DNA of 36,841 nucleotides from Acanthamoeba castellanii str. Neff (lineage: Eukaryota; Discosea; Longamoebia; Acanthamoebidae), in NCBI RefSeq assembly GCF_000313135.1, contig NW_004457323.1:63332-100172 (forward strand). The letters run 5' to 3'. Position 1 is the first letter of the stretch, and every line of letters starts with the position of its first letter. The notes under the pieces are model-generated. The model ran no database searches and had not been told where the DNA came from. It worked only from the letters and a program-made list of their open reading frames with translations. Of this stretch, positions 22,353-32,357 are shown piece after piece. The position numbers and the translations under genes are program-made.

Positions 22353-22475
22353 AGGTAGGACGACCATGAACGGGTGCTCTACGAAAAGAAATGCAGGAGA
22401 AAATCGATTTTCTATCTTGGCCAAAAGATTGGCTGCCGTCTTTTGCATTGGTTTGTGGATTGTTTCGATCGACGG
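22353..22475 (+). promoter_or_regulatory. 123-bp tandem intergenic region, ZCCHC10-like / TAF8
   Basis: This holds the 3' UTR of the upstream gene and the promoter and 5' UTR of TAF8. No AATAAA is seen. An in-frame extension of the TAF8 ORF reaches back to 22374, but it only adds residues upstream of the histone fold. Confidence 0.5.
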
Positions 22476-24099
22476 ATGGGAGAGGCAGGCTTTGCTCGGG
22501 AGTGTGCGCGTGTGGGGGTGGCTGGCATCGCTCAGCAGGTGGGCTTTTCAGGGGTGCAGGCCACGGCCGCCGATACCCTCGCCAACATTCTACACAAATG
22601 TATGCCCTTACCCCCTCCCCAAAGATTCTCACTGCTCTGCAGAAGGGATGCAAACCATCAATGGTGCATACACAGACATCGAAGAGGTGGGGCACAGGGC
22701 GCACCTGTACGCCGAGTTGGCGGGGCGCATAGAGGCCAACTTCAACGACGTACGACTCACCTTTGACGAGCTGGGCCTCGACTTACGAGAGCTCTCGCAC
22801 TACTCGGCCACCCTCGACGAAACGCCCTTCCCCAAAGGCACCCGCGCCCCTCTACACCCTCCTTCTTCCCTCGGTCTCTCTTGTGCTGACGTGTCGCGGT
22901 GTCGCGGCGGTGGTGGTGGTGGAGCAGCCATGCCAGAGTGGCCGGTGAAGAAAAAGAAAGGGCGGGCGGCACCTGGGCTGAAGGACCCCGAGGAACCGCT
23001 GCCGCCGCACATTCCCCCGTTCCTGCCGGCCTTCCCCAGCAAGCACGCCTACATCGCCAGCCCGGCCTACCAGGAGCGCCTCGAGGTATACTTTCTATGC
23101 GTGCCCTGTCTCGCCCGCTGATGGCCATGGCCGGGGGCAACGATGAATGAAGCTCACGGCTCACCTGCCACGCCCGTGACGTGCAGGACGCCACGGAGGT
23201 GCGGCGGCTACGCAGCAAACGCAGGAGGCAGGTCGAAGCTGCCGTCACGCGGTTGGCCGACCACATCGCGATCGCCCCCATCACCACCTACGACCACGCC
23301 GGTACCACAGCTACCCCCCCCCCTCCCCCCACAACTGCCTTTTCTTCCGTACCCCATGGGGAGGAGCAACTGCTGACATTCCATTGCTTCGCCCGGTGGT
23401 CCCGTCTGCCAGACAATCCGTTCCTGCAGCGACCAACGGTCTTGCCGTCGCAGCAGGCCGCCTTTGACTTTGGCGGTTCGTTCTCTCCTCCATCCCGGCC
23501 GGAAGACTTTAAACTAACGGGGGGGAGGGGGGCGACGTGGACAGGCGAGGAAGGGGAGGGAACCTTTGCCGCGCCGAGCCCACTCGAGCCCACCTCGCGC
23601 CACGTGGCGGCGTCCTACGCCACGTACGGCCGCTTCTCTCCTCTCCACGGACCACTGACACGGAAACCTGCGAGGCCTGACCGGTGTTGGCTGGTGGTGG
23701 CGGCTGGTGGTGGCTGGTGGGAATGTGCAGATTGAAGACGGAAGAGCTCAAGGAGGAGGAAAAAGAGAAGCGCGTGCTGCTGAGGAAGAAGATGAAGACC
23801 CAGAGCCACCTGGACGACACGCCCGACAAGGTACCACTCTCACCCGTGAAAGAAAGGGATACCCCCCCTCTGAAGATCCAAGACCTCTCGTGACACGTTG
23901 GTCCCTCCCTTGTGTTGCGGTACCACAACAGGCCAAGAAGAAGGCCAAGTGGGAGAAGATCCTGGCCCTCACCCACGACGCGCCCGTCGAGTCCCTCAAC
24001 GACGCCGGTGCGCCCGACCGCGCCTTCTCCCCACGCGGCGAAAGGTCGCCCATGCCGCCAGGCCGCCACGCCCGCTTCGACGACGACTTCTCCCCGTGA
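22476..24099 (+). CDS. TAF8: TFIID subunit TAF8
   Basis: Subunit of the general transcription factor TFIID; in other species its histone fold pairs with TAF10. Exons 22476-22599, 22676-22873 (or 22837), 22928-23085, 23187-23301, 23413-23475, 23545-23623, 23731-23830, 23932-24099; about 334 residues (322 with the shorter exon 2). The bromodomain-associated histone fold spans about residues 5-85 (GIAQQVGFSGVQATAADTLA, then YIEEVGHRAHLYAELAGR). The TAF8 C-terminal signature follows: PPHIPPFLPAFPSKHAYIAS, then a basic helix RSKRRRQVEAAVTRLADHI and NPFL. The tail has a charged helix (LKEEEKEKRVLLRKKMK). The exon 2 end is ambiguous: a GT donor at 22874 or a GC donor (AAAG then GCACCC) at 22838 both keep phase. 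The ATG at 22476 is chosen because the fold begins right after it. Confidence 0.9.
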
Positions 24100-24209
24100 G
24101 CGCGACCGGCCCAACAAAGAGCTGCCTCCTCATCGTGGAGCAGAGGAGTGGGGGCAATTACACATCATTCGCTTTTTTTTTCATGGCACAACCATGGCAC
24201 CATTTGCAT

Positions 24210-27200
24210 TCACAGGGTGTCCGAGCTGCGGGGGCCGCTCGCGGGGAAAGCACCGGACACAGGGCGCGGAGGAACGGCGGGCGGCGCACCGGCAAGAAGA
24301 GGGAACGGGTCTGGTGCCAGACACGCACGCACGCCATTCATTGCACGGGGTGAGGAGCGTTGGTTGGTTGGTTGGTTGTGAGCACCGGTGTAGCAAGGCA
24401 GGAGGCGCGTACCGCTGCTCGGCGCCGACTCGGGCTTGGAGGGGCGGGCGGGCACCGGCGGAGGACGCGACGGGGCCGGGGCCGGCGGTAGATCGGGGAG
24501 GGGCTTCTTCGCGGGCGGCGAAGAGGAAAGGGCGCGAGCGCTCCCGCCCTCCTTGTCGTCGTCGTTGTCATCGTCGTCGTGGTGGTGGAGTGCGACGGGC
24601 AGGGGCTGGGAGAACAGCTGCACGGGCGGCGCCTGCTGCAGCACCTGCAGGTGGGGAAAGGGCGACACGTGCGCCGTGGGCTGCTGCGGGAGAGGAGGCA
24701 GCGGCCCCGACGAGCGTGGTGAAGGTCCCGACGCCGCAGTGTCGCTGGTTGGTGGGGGCGCGGGCAAGGCCGCCGAGGGAGCCGCCGCGGAGGAAGAGGC
24801 TCCGGCGGAGGCGGCGGGGGGCGGAGGCAGCGGGTTGCTGGGGCGCGGGAGGGGCTTGTGCCTGTCGGCGGCCTTTCCGCCCATCACCTCGACGACGGGC
24901 ATCGGGGCGGGCGCCGACGAGAGCTGGCGAGGTCGCGCGGGCAGGACGGGTGCGCTGGTGGACACCTCCCCGCCCTTCTTCAGCATCGGCTCCTTGCCCG
25001 AGGTCTTGTGGCCAGCGCCGCCCTGAGAACGTGTGCCAGGAGAGGCAGTGTTGGCGTCGAGACTCATCGAGCAGGGGGGGGGGCTCACGCACGCGCGCAG
25101 TGCGGCGGTGATTTGGCGTGTGGGGGGGGGTGTACTGGTGGTACGTACCGTTGCGGAGTCGCCGTTGCCGTGGGCGGCCGAGTCTGCGAGGGGCAGCAGC
25201 ATGGTGGTGATCCTCTCCAGGGCCTTCCGATCGGGGTGGTCGGCACCCGTGCAGCCCAGCAGCTCCTGCGCGCAGATCGTGTGAGGCCAACACGACAAAC
25301 ACACGACACACACACACCACACACACGACACACACACACGACACACGACACACGACACACGACACACGACACACGACACACGACACACGACACACGACAC
25401 ACGACACGGACAAGCAATCAATGAATCGAGAGGGGGGGAGGGCGTGTTACCTTGAGGAGGGCGGCGTAGAGGAAGGAGCGGAGGGCGGGCTTGCGCAGGA
25501 TTTCGCTGAGGTCGTCCTCGCCGCTGGCGTCGCGGTCGTTGAGGTAGGCCCCGAATCGGCGGTTGGACTGGCGCAGGCGGGCGATGGTGGCCACGTAGCT
25601 CTCCACCCGCGACGAGAACTCCATCTCTATCGCCACGAACTCCGTCTGCAACACAACACACAACACACAACACGGCACACAACACGGCACACGGCACGAC
25701 ACACACACACAACACGGCACACGGCACACAACACGTACGAGTGTCAGTGACGGACCTCCCAGAAGCGACTGGGGATTGGGGGAATTAGGGAGGGGATCGA
25801 TACGAGCTGTAGGAAGACCTGGACGACGGTGCGCTCGAGGGGCGGAAGGCCGTCCCACTTCTCCAGCTTGGCCTCGAGGTCCTGCCACGATTGCGCGTGT
25901 CGTGTCGTGTCGTGTCGTGGTATTTTATAGCCACGGGGAGGTGAGTGAACTCAGCGCGCGGGGTTGAGGAGGAGAGAAGAGGCATATAATAGATAAATTA
26001 GATAACAGATAAATATGATATTCATATACCTTGACGATCTTGTGGTGGTAGTTGTAGATGACCATGACCCGCCCGAACATTTCGTGCAGCTCCGTGAGCT
26101 CCAGGAACATGTCCTCGCTGTAGAGCTTGATGAAGGGCTGCAGGCTGTCGATGAAGCTGCGCTCCGAATCCAGGATGCTCTGCACCACCGCCTTCCGCCG
26201 ATCTGTACCCGCCCACCCAAACGACCCGTTACAGCCTTGTGTGACCGCCCCTTGGGCTGGTGTGTGTGTGTGTGTGTGTCGTCATGTGTGTCATACCCTC
26301 GACGACGGGCGGGGATCCAGGCGCAGTGGGCTCCTTCGCGTCGCTGCTGGCCGTCGCCTCCGGCACGGCTCCCGTGGTACGCTTCTTGGTCCTGGACGCC
26401 GATGCGATGCGCCGGTTAATCCATGGCCGGCGGCGGGGCCGATGAACTAGGAGGAGGAGGCGGTGTGGTGGTGGTGGTGGTGGTGGTGGTGGTGGTGGTG
26501 TGGGTACCGTGGGATGGTGATGTAGCGTCGGTTGGGCATGACGGTCTTCTCGATGAGGATGTTGGTGAGCTTGTTGAGGATGAGGTTGTTGAGCTTGGGG
26601 AAGTTGCGGATCTGGCGCTTGTCCCCGCCCACCACGCTCTCCAGTCGGATGTCCATCACCGGCACCGAGTAGAAGCTCACCGAGAACCGCTCCGCCGGCC
26701 ACGGCGCGCAATGGATGTGCATCTACCGCCGGTACCACACATCGCACACACGCACGCCGCACACGCACGTCAATGACCACACGAGATTGTGACAAAGCGG
26801 GGTGTGTCGGAACGCACCTTACCGGTGAGGGAGTGGAGGGTGGCGGTGATGCAGAACGGGATGCAGGTCTTCTGGGTGACCCACACGTTGCCGGTGAACT
26901 TGACGAACGCGGGCCTGTCCTCGCCCCGGTAGTCCAGCACCAGGTCGATGCCCTGCACAACACACACACACAACAACAACACACAACACACACATTGTGG
27001 TGAATGTTCGTCCGCATACGCGACGAATGGGGTGTTGGGGTGGCGTTTGGGGGGGGGAGGGTCCTGTACCAATTCACCGGAGCGTCGCTGGGGCAGGATC
27101 TTGATGCCGGACATCTTGGGCACGAAGTCGCCCAGGCTCAGGTCCACCACATCAATCCGCTCCTGCGGGTGGTGTGCGTAAGTTACTTTGCGTTGGCTGC

Positions 27201-28611
27201 GCTGCTGCCAAGCGCGGAGAACGACAGTGAATCGAGCGAAAGAGTGTAAATTTGCGCACCAGGAAGCCGGCGAGCTTCTTTTCGGCGAGCTTGGCCTTCA
27301 TCTTGGTCTCCAGGAACGTTTTGATGACCACCACCAGCTCCTCGGAATTCCTGAAAGGCGGACCCTTGTCAGCCCACCACACAGCGTAGCAAGAGGTGTC
27401 GCGCGCGTGAGTGTGTCGTGTGTGTGTGTGTGTGTGTGTACCTGAAGTTAAACCAGAAGCGCGAGGTGAGAGCATTAATCCATTCGGCACTCTCGATCTT
27501 CAGGAACTCGTTCGCCGTTTCCTCGGCCGTGCTCTCGCCCACCGCAGTAGAGCCCGCCGCAGATTGGCCTGCTGGCGGGGGGTCACTAAATGTGCCGCGT
27601 GTCGTGTGCGCACGTGCGTGCAGAGAGCACGAGGCTTGAAAGTAGGCGATCGCGTACCCGAGGCGTTGCCCTCCGACGCGGCGTTCGTCGCCGTCGTCCC
27701 AACCACAGGCTCGCTAGACCTGCGAGTCAGCAGCCACCACCCCAAATTTGTTTAAAACAATTTAAGACAAGACATAACAAATAACAAAACAACATGAAAT
27801 AAAAAACGATAGAAAAGGGGGGTACGGGAGGCAGGCAGGTGGTACGTGGAGGGAATGGATGACGACGACAACGACGCAGCCGAGGCAGAGGACGAGGTCG
27901 GCCCCGATGACGAGGGCAGCGACGGCATCGAGCGCGGAGAGATGACAGGCGCCGCAGCGCTGCCCTCGAGGCTCCCCTGCACAATTGGTCAGGCGAGGGC
28001 ATCGCACAGCACAGGAGGTGGAGCCAAAAGAGAGAGAAGAGGAAGAGTACCGAAGTGTAGCGGGCGCCAGCCGAAAGGGCGCTGTGCCAGAGCGTGGCGT
28101 ACTCGGCAGTGTCGGCGATCACGTAGATGTGGTCCAGGCCCGCCGTCAGCTCGCTCGCCCTGTGTTCGTCCCACACACGTCAACATATGTATAATTATAA
28201 TAATAATAATAATAATGAGAAAATCAAAGACAAGGGCAGGGTACCTGCGGGAGAGCTTGACGGCGTTCTTGGGCCGCTGGACGATCTCGGCAGTGCACCC
28301 GCGCAGGTCCACCTCCCACCTCTCATTGGCCGCGAAGATCTTCGCAAGAAAAATAGAAGAATAGAAAAATAGTGTTGCGGTTGGTTGATCACGAGCTCTC
28401 CGGAGCGGGCGGGCATTGGGGGGGGGGCTACCTTCTCGGTGTTGTAGGTGGCGAAGACCAGGGATTTGGCCGTGGCGAATCGCTTTTGCACCTGCTTGGG
28501 GTCGTCCTCCCGCTGGATGCGCACCCACCCGTGTGTGCCCTCCGTGGTCACCGTGGGCTGGCCACCACCACCACCAGACACGTGAGAAACCACCGGTGGG
28601 GCTCGGTCACA

Positions 28612-28642
<31 letters not shown>

Positions 28643-30285
28643 GCTTTACCTTGTAGCCGCGCAGTTCCTGGAAGGCGCTCTTCATGCGCTCCTTGCGCGA
28701 CATAAGGCTCGTAGCCGCTTCCAGCGGTCCGCTCTGTGTGCGGGTTGCATCCGACACCAATCCCAGTTGGCGACCAATCAGCAAACCACGCACGACACAC
28801 GACACACGACACACGACACACGGCATGCGCAGGCACAGGTACCCTGCTCTGAGGCTTTTCGGCAATGCTCTCGTACGGCTCGCAGATCTTGAGGAGCGAG
28901 TGGTACCTGCAATGCCGTGGGCGGATTACGACTCGCACCATCAGCCTGAGTGAAAAAAGAATCCAGAAACCTGCGGCTGCTGGGAACGCTGCGCACCATC
29001 TGAGCTGCACGGTCTCGGATTGGGTGATGAGGTAGATGTAGTCGGACTTGTCGGCCACCTTGCGGTTGGTGTGGCTGATCTCCACCGCGTACGTCAACTG
29101 ATGACCATTATTACACCATGCATGCCACGCACCAAACACCACCGCCACCACGTGGTGAGCCAAGCCGAGCCAAGCGCAGACAACGACACCAGCAACCACG
29201 CGTGGGAGGGGGGCAAGGGGCACACCTTGTTCTTTTCATCGTCCATGGTGCGCACCAGGCACCCATCGAGTCCGATCACCTCGTACTCATCCAGGGCGTC
29301 TCCCTCCTGGCCACGATGTGCGGCACGCGGCGAGTCATGCGTGATGCGAGTGGAAAACAATAATAATATATAATAATATAATATTATTTTAATAAATAAT
29401 AAAGGCAAATGGGTAAAGGAAAGGGAGGAGGTACGCGCGGGCCGTGGTAGAGGTCGGTGTCGCGCACGAAGGCGTAGCAGGCCTTGCGCGTCTTGCGCTT
29501 GCCCGCCATCTGGAGGCTGATCCACCCGGCCACCAGACAGCCGCCCATCCCGCCCACCTGCCCGCTACCGCCCTCCTCCTCTCCGTCCTCGTGTTCGCCC
29601 TGTCACCGCCCAAACAGAAGACACACACGCACACGCACACACATACGACACACGACACGACACACACGACACACACATGACACACGGGTCTTAGCTACGT
29701 AGAATGGAAGGTGAGAAAGCGATGAGGTGGGGGTTGCGTTTGGTACGTCGATGTCGGCGTGCGGGGTGGAAGGAGACGAGGGGTCGGCGGACGCGAGGGG
29801 CATGGTGGGCGGGCGAGTGCGTGGCGCGTTGACGCCGGGCGTGTACTGCGCGGCCTGTCGCATGAGCTCGGCGTGGTCGCCGTTGATCTGCGCGTCGAGA
29901 GGGGGCGGCTCGAATGGCACGTCGCCCCGCTCTACGGCTTCGCTATACTCCCTGCTCCGTTCCGCCGCTCTACACCGAGTGCACACGACCACGCCATAAA
30001 GCGAAAATAAATGATAAATGATAAATGTTTTGAATTAATAAATACACAATCAATGGTTAATGATTTGAATTGCAAAGAAAGATGAAAAGGATGTCGCTAC
30101 GCCAAAAGCACAAGCCGGGCAACCCGGCAGCGTGGGGTGCGAGGGGGGGGGTACGCATGGCGAGACTGAAGCTGGGACTCTTCGACGCGGCTCAGAAGGT
30201 GTACGCCGACGTAGGCGGCAATAGCGAGGGACACAATAGCGCCCAGCAAAAAGGAGCCGGCCAGCAGCCACAGCAGCCCCAGCAT
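24210..30285 (-). CDS. Membrane-anchored PH-PH-SMP-RhoGEF (DH) fusion protein
   Basis: Combines a lipid-transfer SMP domain with a Rho exchange domain. Exons: 30285-30155, 29969-29747, 29599-29435, 29306-29226, 29097-28997, 28906-28843, 28733-28650, 28557-28432, 28339-28245, 28159-28051, 27976-27846, 27719-27658, 27568-27442, 27350-27260, 27162-27070, 26952-26818, 26722-26508, 26391-26297, 26202-26030, 25881-25804, 25645-25451, 25265-25149, 25022-24413, 24310-24210; 3,402 nt, 1,133 residues, all phases agree. N-terminal membrane helix about 2-29 (LLAGSFLLGAIVSLAIAAYV). PH-like 1 about 130-240 (GWISLQMAGKRKTRKACYAF). PH-like 2 about 290-392 (GWVRIQREDDPKQVQKRF). SMP about 482-678 (ESAEWINALTSRFWFNF to VMPNRRYITIP). 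DH about 711-897 (VQSILDSERSFIDSLQPFIK; LRKPALRSFLYAALLKELLG). Pro-rich tail. No PH follows the DH. Topology and membrane site are inferred from Nvj2/TEX2 relatives. Confidence 0.85.
25290..25409. repeat. (GACACAC)n heptamer satellite in the SMP-RhoGEF gene
   Basis: The same 7-bp unit as at 4941-5117, here in the 25450-25266 intron. In the transcript it reads GTGTGTC and lies just upstream of the acceptor. Shorter copies occur in other introns of this gene (about 28797-28822, 29640-29690). Confidence 0.93.
26466..26501. repeat. (TGG)n microsatellite in the SMP-RhoGEF gene
   Basis: About twelve TGG units on the plus strand lie in the 26507-26392 intron that joins the SMP-coding exon to the linker before the DH domain. 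In the transcript the tract is CCA repeats next to the donor. Confidence 0.93.
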
Positions 30286-30438
30286 CTCGTGTTGTGCTCT
30301 CGTTCTCTTGTGCTTTTGATTTTTGTCGACCAACACATTTTTCCTTGCTGAAAATACTCTAAAATCACCGCAAATAACTTCGTAGAAATTCTATCGTCTG
30401 CCCATTGTCAAGAACAGATCCAACAGATTCAGCAGCAG
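30286..30438. promoter_or_regulatory. Compact bidirectional promoter, SMP-RhoGEF / UNG
   Basis: The 153 bases between the divergent ATGs at 30285 (minus) and 30439 (plus) are AT-richer than their surroundings. No canonical TATA box is clear. An in-frame GTG upstream of the SMP-RhoGEF ATG is not taken as a start. Confidence 0.55.
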
Positions 30439-32217
30439 ATGGACATTCAACGGTACTGTCTACTTCTCCAGTTTTTCAGCTCGAGCAGTATCTACAACAA
30501 GCCTTGGTGGTGGGGGCAATAGGTCATGGGCTAAGAACAAGGGCGTGGTGCAGTCTGGCCCGGCCAAACAGCTCCTGCTCTTGTCGCTGTTGCACAAGAA
30601 TGGGCGCTTGTCTCGATCTCAGCTCACCACGCTCAAGGTGCGAGTAGTGCCTCGTGATATCACCACCCGCTACAAAAGAACAGCCAGAGAGATGATGCTG
30701 ACCTCACCCCCCCCACACAAAGGATCTGGTGGTGGAGCGGAACGATAGCGTGGGGTACGTGGTGCAGGTGTTTGAGCTCATGGACGACGATTTCGACGAG
30801 CTCGAGGACAACCTCAAGCACCTGTGCAAATGTACGTCGTCGGCGTAGTAGTAGTGGCCACTACTCGAACGGACCCTCTAACGAACGACTCACGCGCGGT
30901 GCCACTGCAGACGAGGAGGAGAGGCGGGCAGAGGAGGGAACCGTGGCCAGACCATCGATGGCCGCTGCCCACCAGGGAGGAGGCGCCTTCTCGTTTGCCT
31001 CGTCGTCGCCGCCGCCGGCTGGCCAGTTCGCTCTGTCGGCAGAAGCAGGAGGCCTCACCGAACTTGGCTGGTTGCGACACCTGGGTCCCGAGTTCGCGAA
31101 GGTGCGCCGAGTCTTTCACACGACACACGACACACACGACACACACACACACACACAATCCGTGTTACGACAAACTCACTACATATGCGTGTGTGCGGTT
31201 GCCAGCCCTACTTCCGCAGCCTTCTGGCATCGGTCGCTGCCGAGCGGCAAGCGCACACGGTCTACCCTCCGGAGGAGAGCGTCTACAGCGCTTTCAATTA
31301 CACTCCACTCGACCAGGTGCGTTCGTCGCTGTCCGGATCGGCTCCCACTCCGGCGCGTCGTGCTGACCACGCCACAACACACGACACACACGACACACAC
31401 AGGTGAAGGTGGTGATCCTGGGTCAGGACCCGTACTTCAACGAGAACCAGGCCCACGGCCTCTCCTTCTCGGTGACCCGGGGCGTGGCGGTGCCGCCCTC
31501 CCTCAAGAAGATCTACGCCGAGCTCGAGCGCAGCATCCCCGGCTGGCGGCGCCCCAACCACGGCTGCCTCACCGAGTGGGCGCAGCGCGGCGTCCTGCTC
31601 CTCAACGCCACGTACACCCTCCTTTGCCGCACCTCATGATTCGTTCATGGAATTCGCCGCACGGCTGATTCATTCGACTCATGCTGGTGGTGATGCTGAA
31701 CATGACCAGGTTGACCGTGCGGGCCGGCATTGCCAACTCGCACGCCAAGTTCGGATGGCAGACGTTCACGGACGAGGTCATCAAGTAAGTACCTGCCTTC
31801 TGTCCGCCATCTCGTGCTGTTCTTTCTTCTTCTTCTCGTTTTTGGCTTTGCGCTGATCCGGCCGCATTGTGCGCACGCCAGGGTGTTGAACAGGGAGTGC
31901 GAGGGAGTGGTGTACCTGCTGTGGGGCGAGTACGCGCAGAAGAAGGGCCGCCTCGTCGACGAGTCCCGCCACCGCGTGCTCCGCGGGCCGCACCCGTCCC
32001 CTCTGGTACGTACCAGCCAGCACGACCCTTGCCCTGTGGCGGCACAGACACAGGCACTCCACGGGCGGATGGGCCTCGTCATCACCGGACACGAGCACTC
32101 ACCCGGTGGCTCGTCCTGCAGGCTCGCGGGTTCGAGGGCTGCAACCACTTCGTTCAGTGCAATGAGCTTCTGCGCCAGCTGGGCAAGACTCCCATCGACT
32201 GGTCCCTGTCGCCCTGA
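30439..32217 (+). CDS. UNG: Uracil-DNA glycosylase with N-terminal extension
   Basis: Family-1 enzyme that excises uracil from DNA to start base-excision repair. Exons 30439-30452, 30523-30637, 30723-30831, 30911-31101, 31206-31316, 31403-31611, 31710-31784, 31882-32005, 32122-32217; 347 residues. Motif A reads [18 protein letters not shown]: the catalytic Asp is kept, but the usual His after Tyr is Phe. The Pro-rich loop ([11 protein letters not shown]), the uracil-binding Asn ([13 protein letters not shown]) and motif B (HPSPL) are present, but the loop after HPSPL reaches the RGFEGC segment two residues sooner than in human UNG. Residues 1-115 are an unusual extension: [12 protein letters not shown], a Leu-rich helix pair, an acidic block ([12 protein letters not shown]), then a Gly/Ser/Ala linker. 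The first coding exon is 14 bases; the other nearby acceptor in phase would make a 19-base intron. Confidence 0.93.
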
Positions 32218-32261
32218 TCACCAGCCGACCTCTCGAGCGAGAGAGCTCTGCGGGACCCCAA

Positions 32262-32288
32262 CAACCACGGCAACCACGGCAACCACGG
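32262..32288 (+). repeat. Three tandem 9-bp units in the UNG 3' UTR
   Basis: Three exact copies of CAACCACGG lie 45 bases after the UNG stop. Confidence 0.9.
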
Positions 32289-32357
32289 CAAGGAGAACAA
32301 TGTATCTCTTCTTGTGTTAATACTACTTATTTACAACAAGCGAAGCAGGCAGGCTCG

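Noticed and set aside
22374..22475. Earlier start for TAF8
   Set aside because: The extension adds 34 residues unlike any TAF8 N-terminus and overlaps the expected promoter; the ATG at 22476 sits right before the histone fold.
27846..27976. Hydrophobic reading frame suggesting a transmembrane helix in exon 11 of the SMP-RhoGEF gene
   Set aside because: That frame can be entered by an alternative AG but cannot be left in phase: it hits a stop at the next exon. The Ser-rich frame fits both flanking exons.
30453..30479. A 19- or 27-nt first intron in UNG, giving a mitochondrial presequence-like start
   Set aside because: 19 nt is far below the other introns here, and the 27-nt option breaks the frame. 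The 70-nt intron ending at 30522 keeps phase and is preferred.
32120..32150. tRNA-like GGTTCGA segment
   Set aside because: It is the coding sequence for the UNG motif after HPSPL; no cloverleaf arms flank it.
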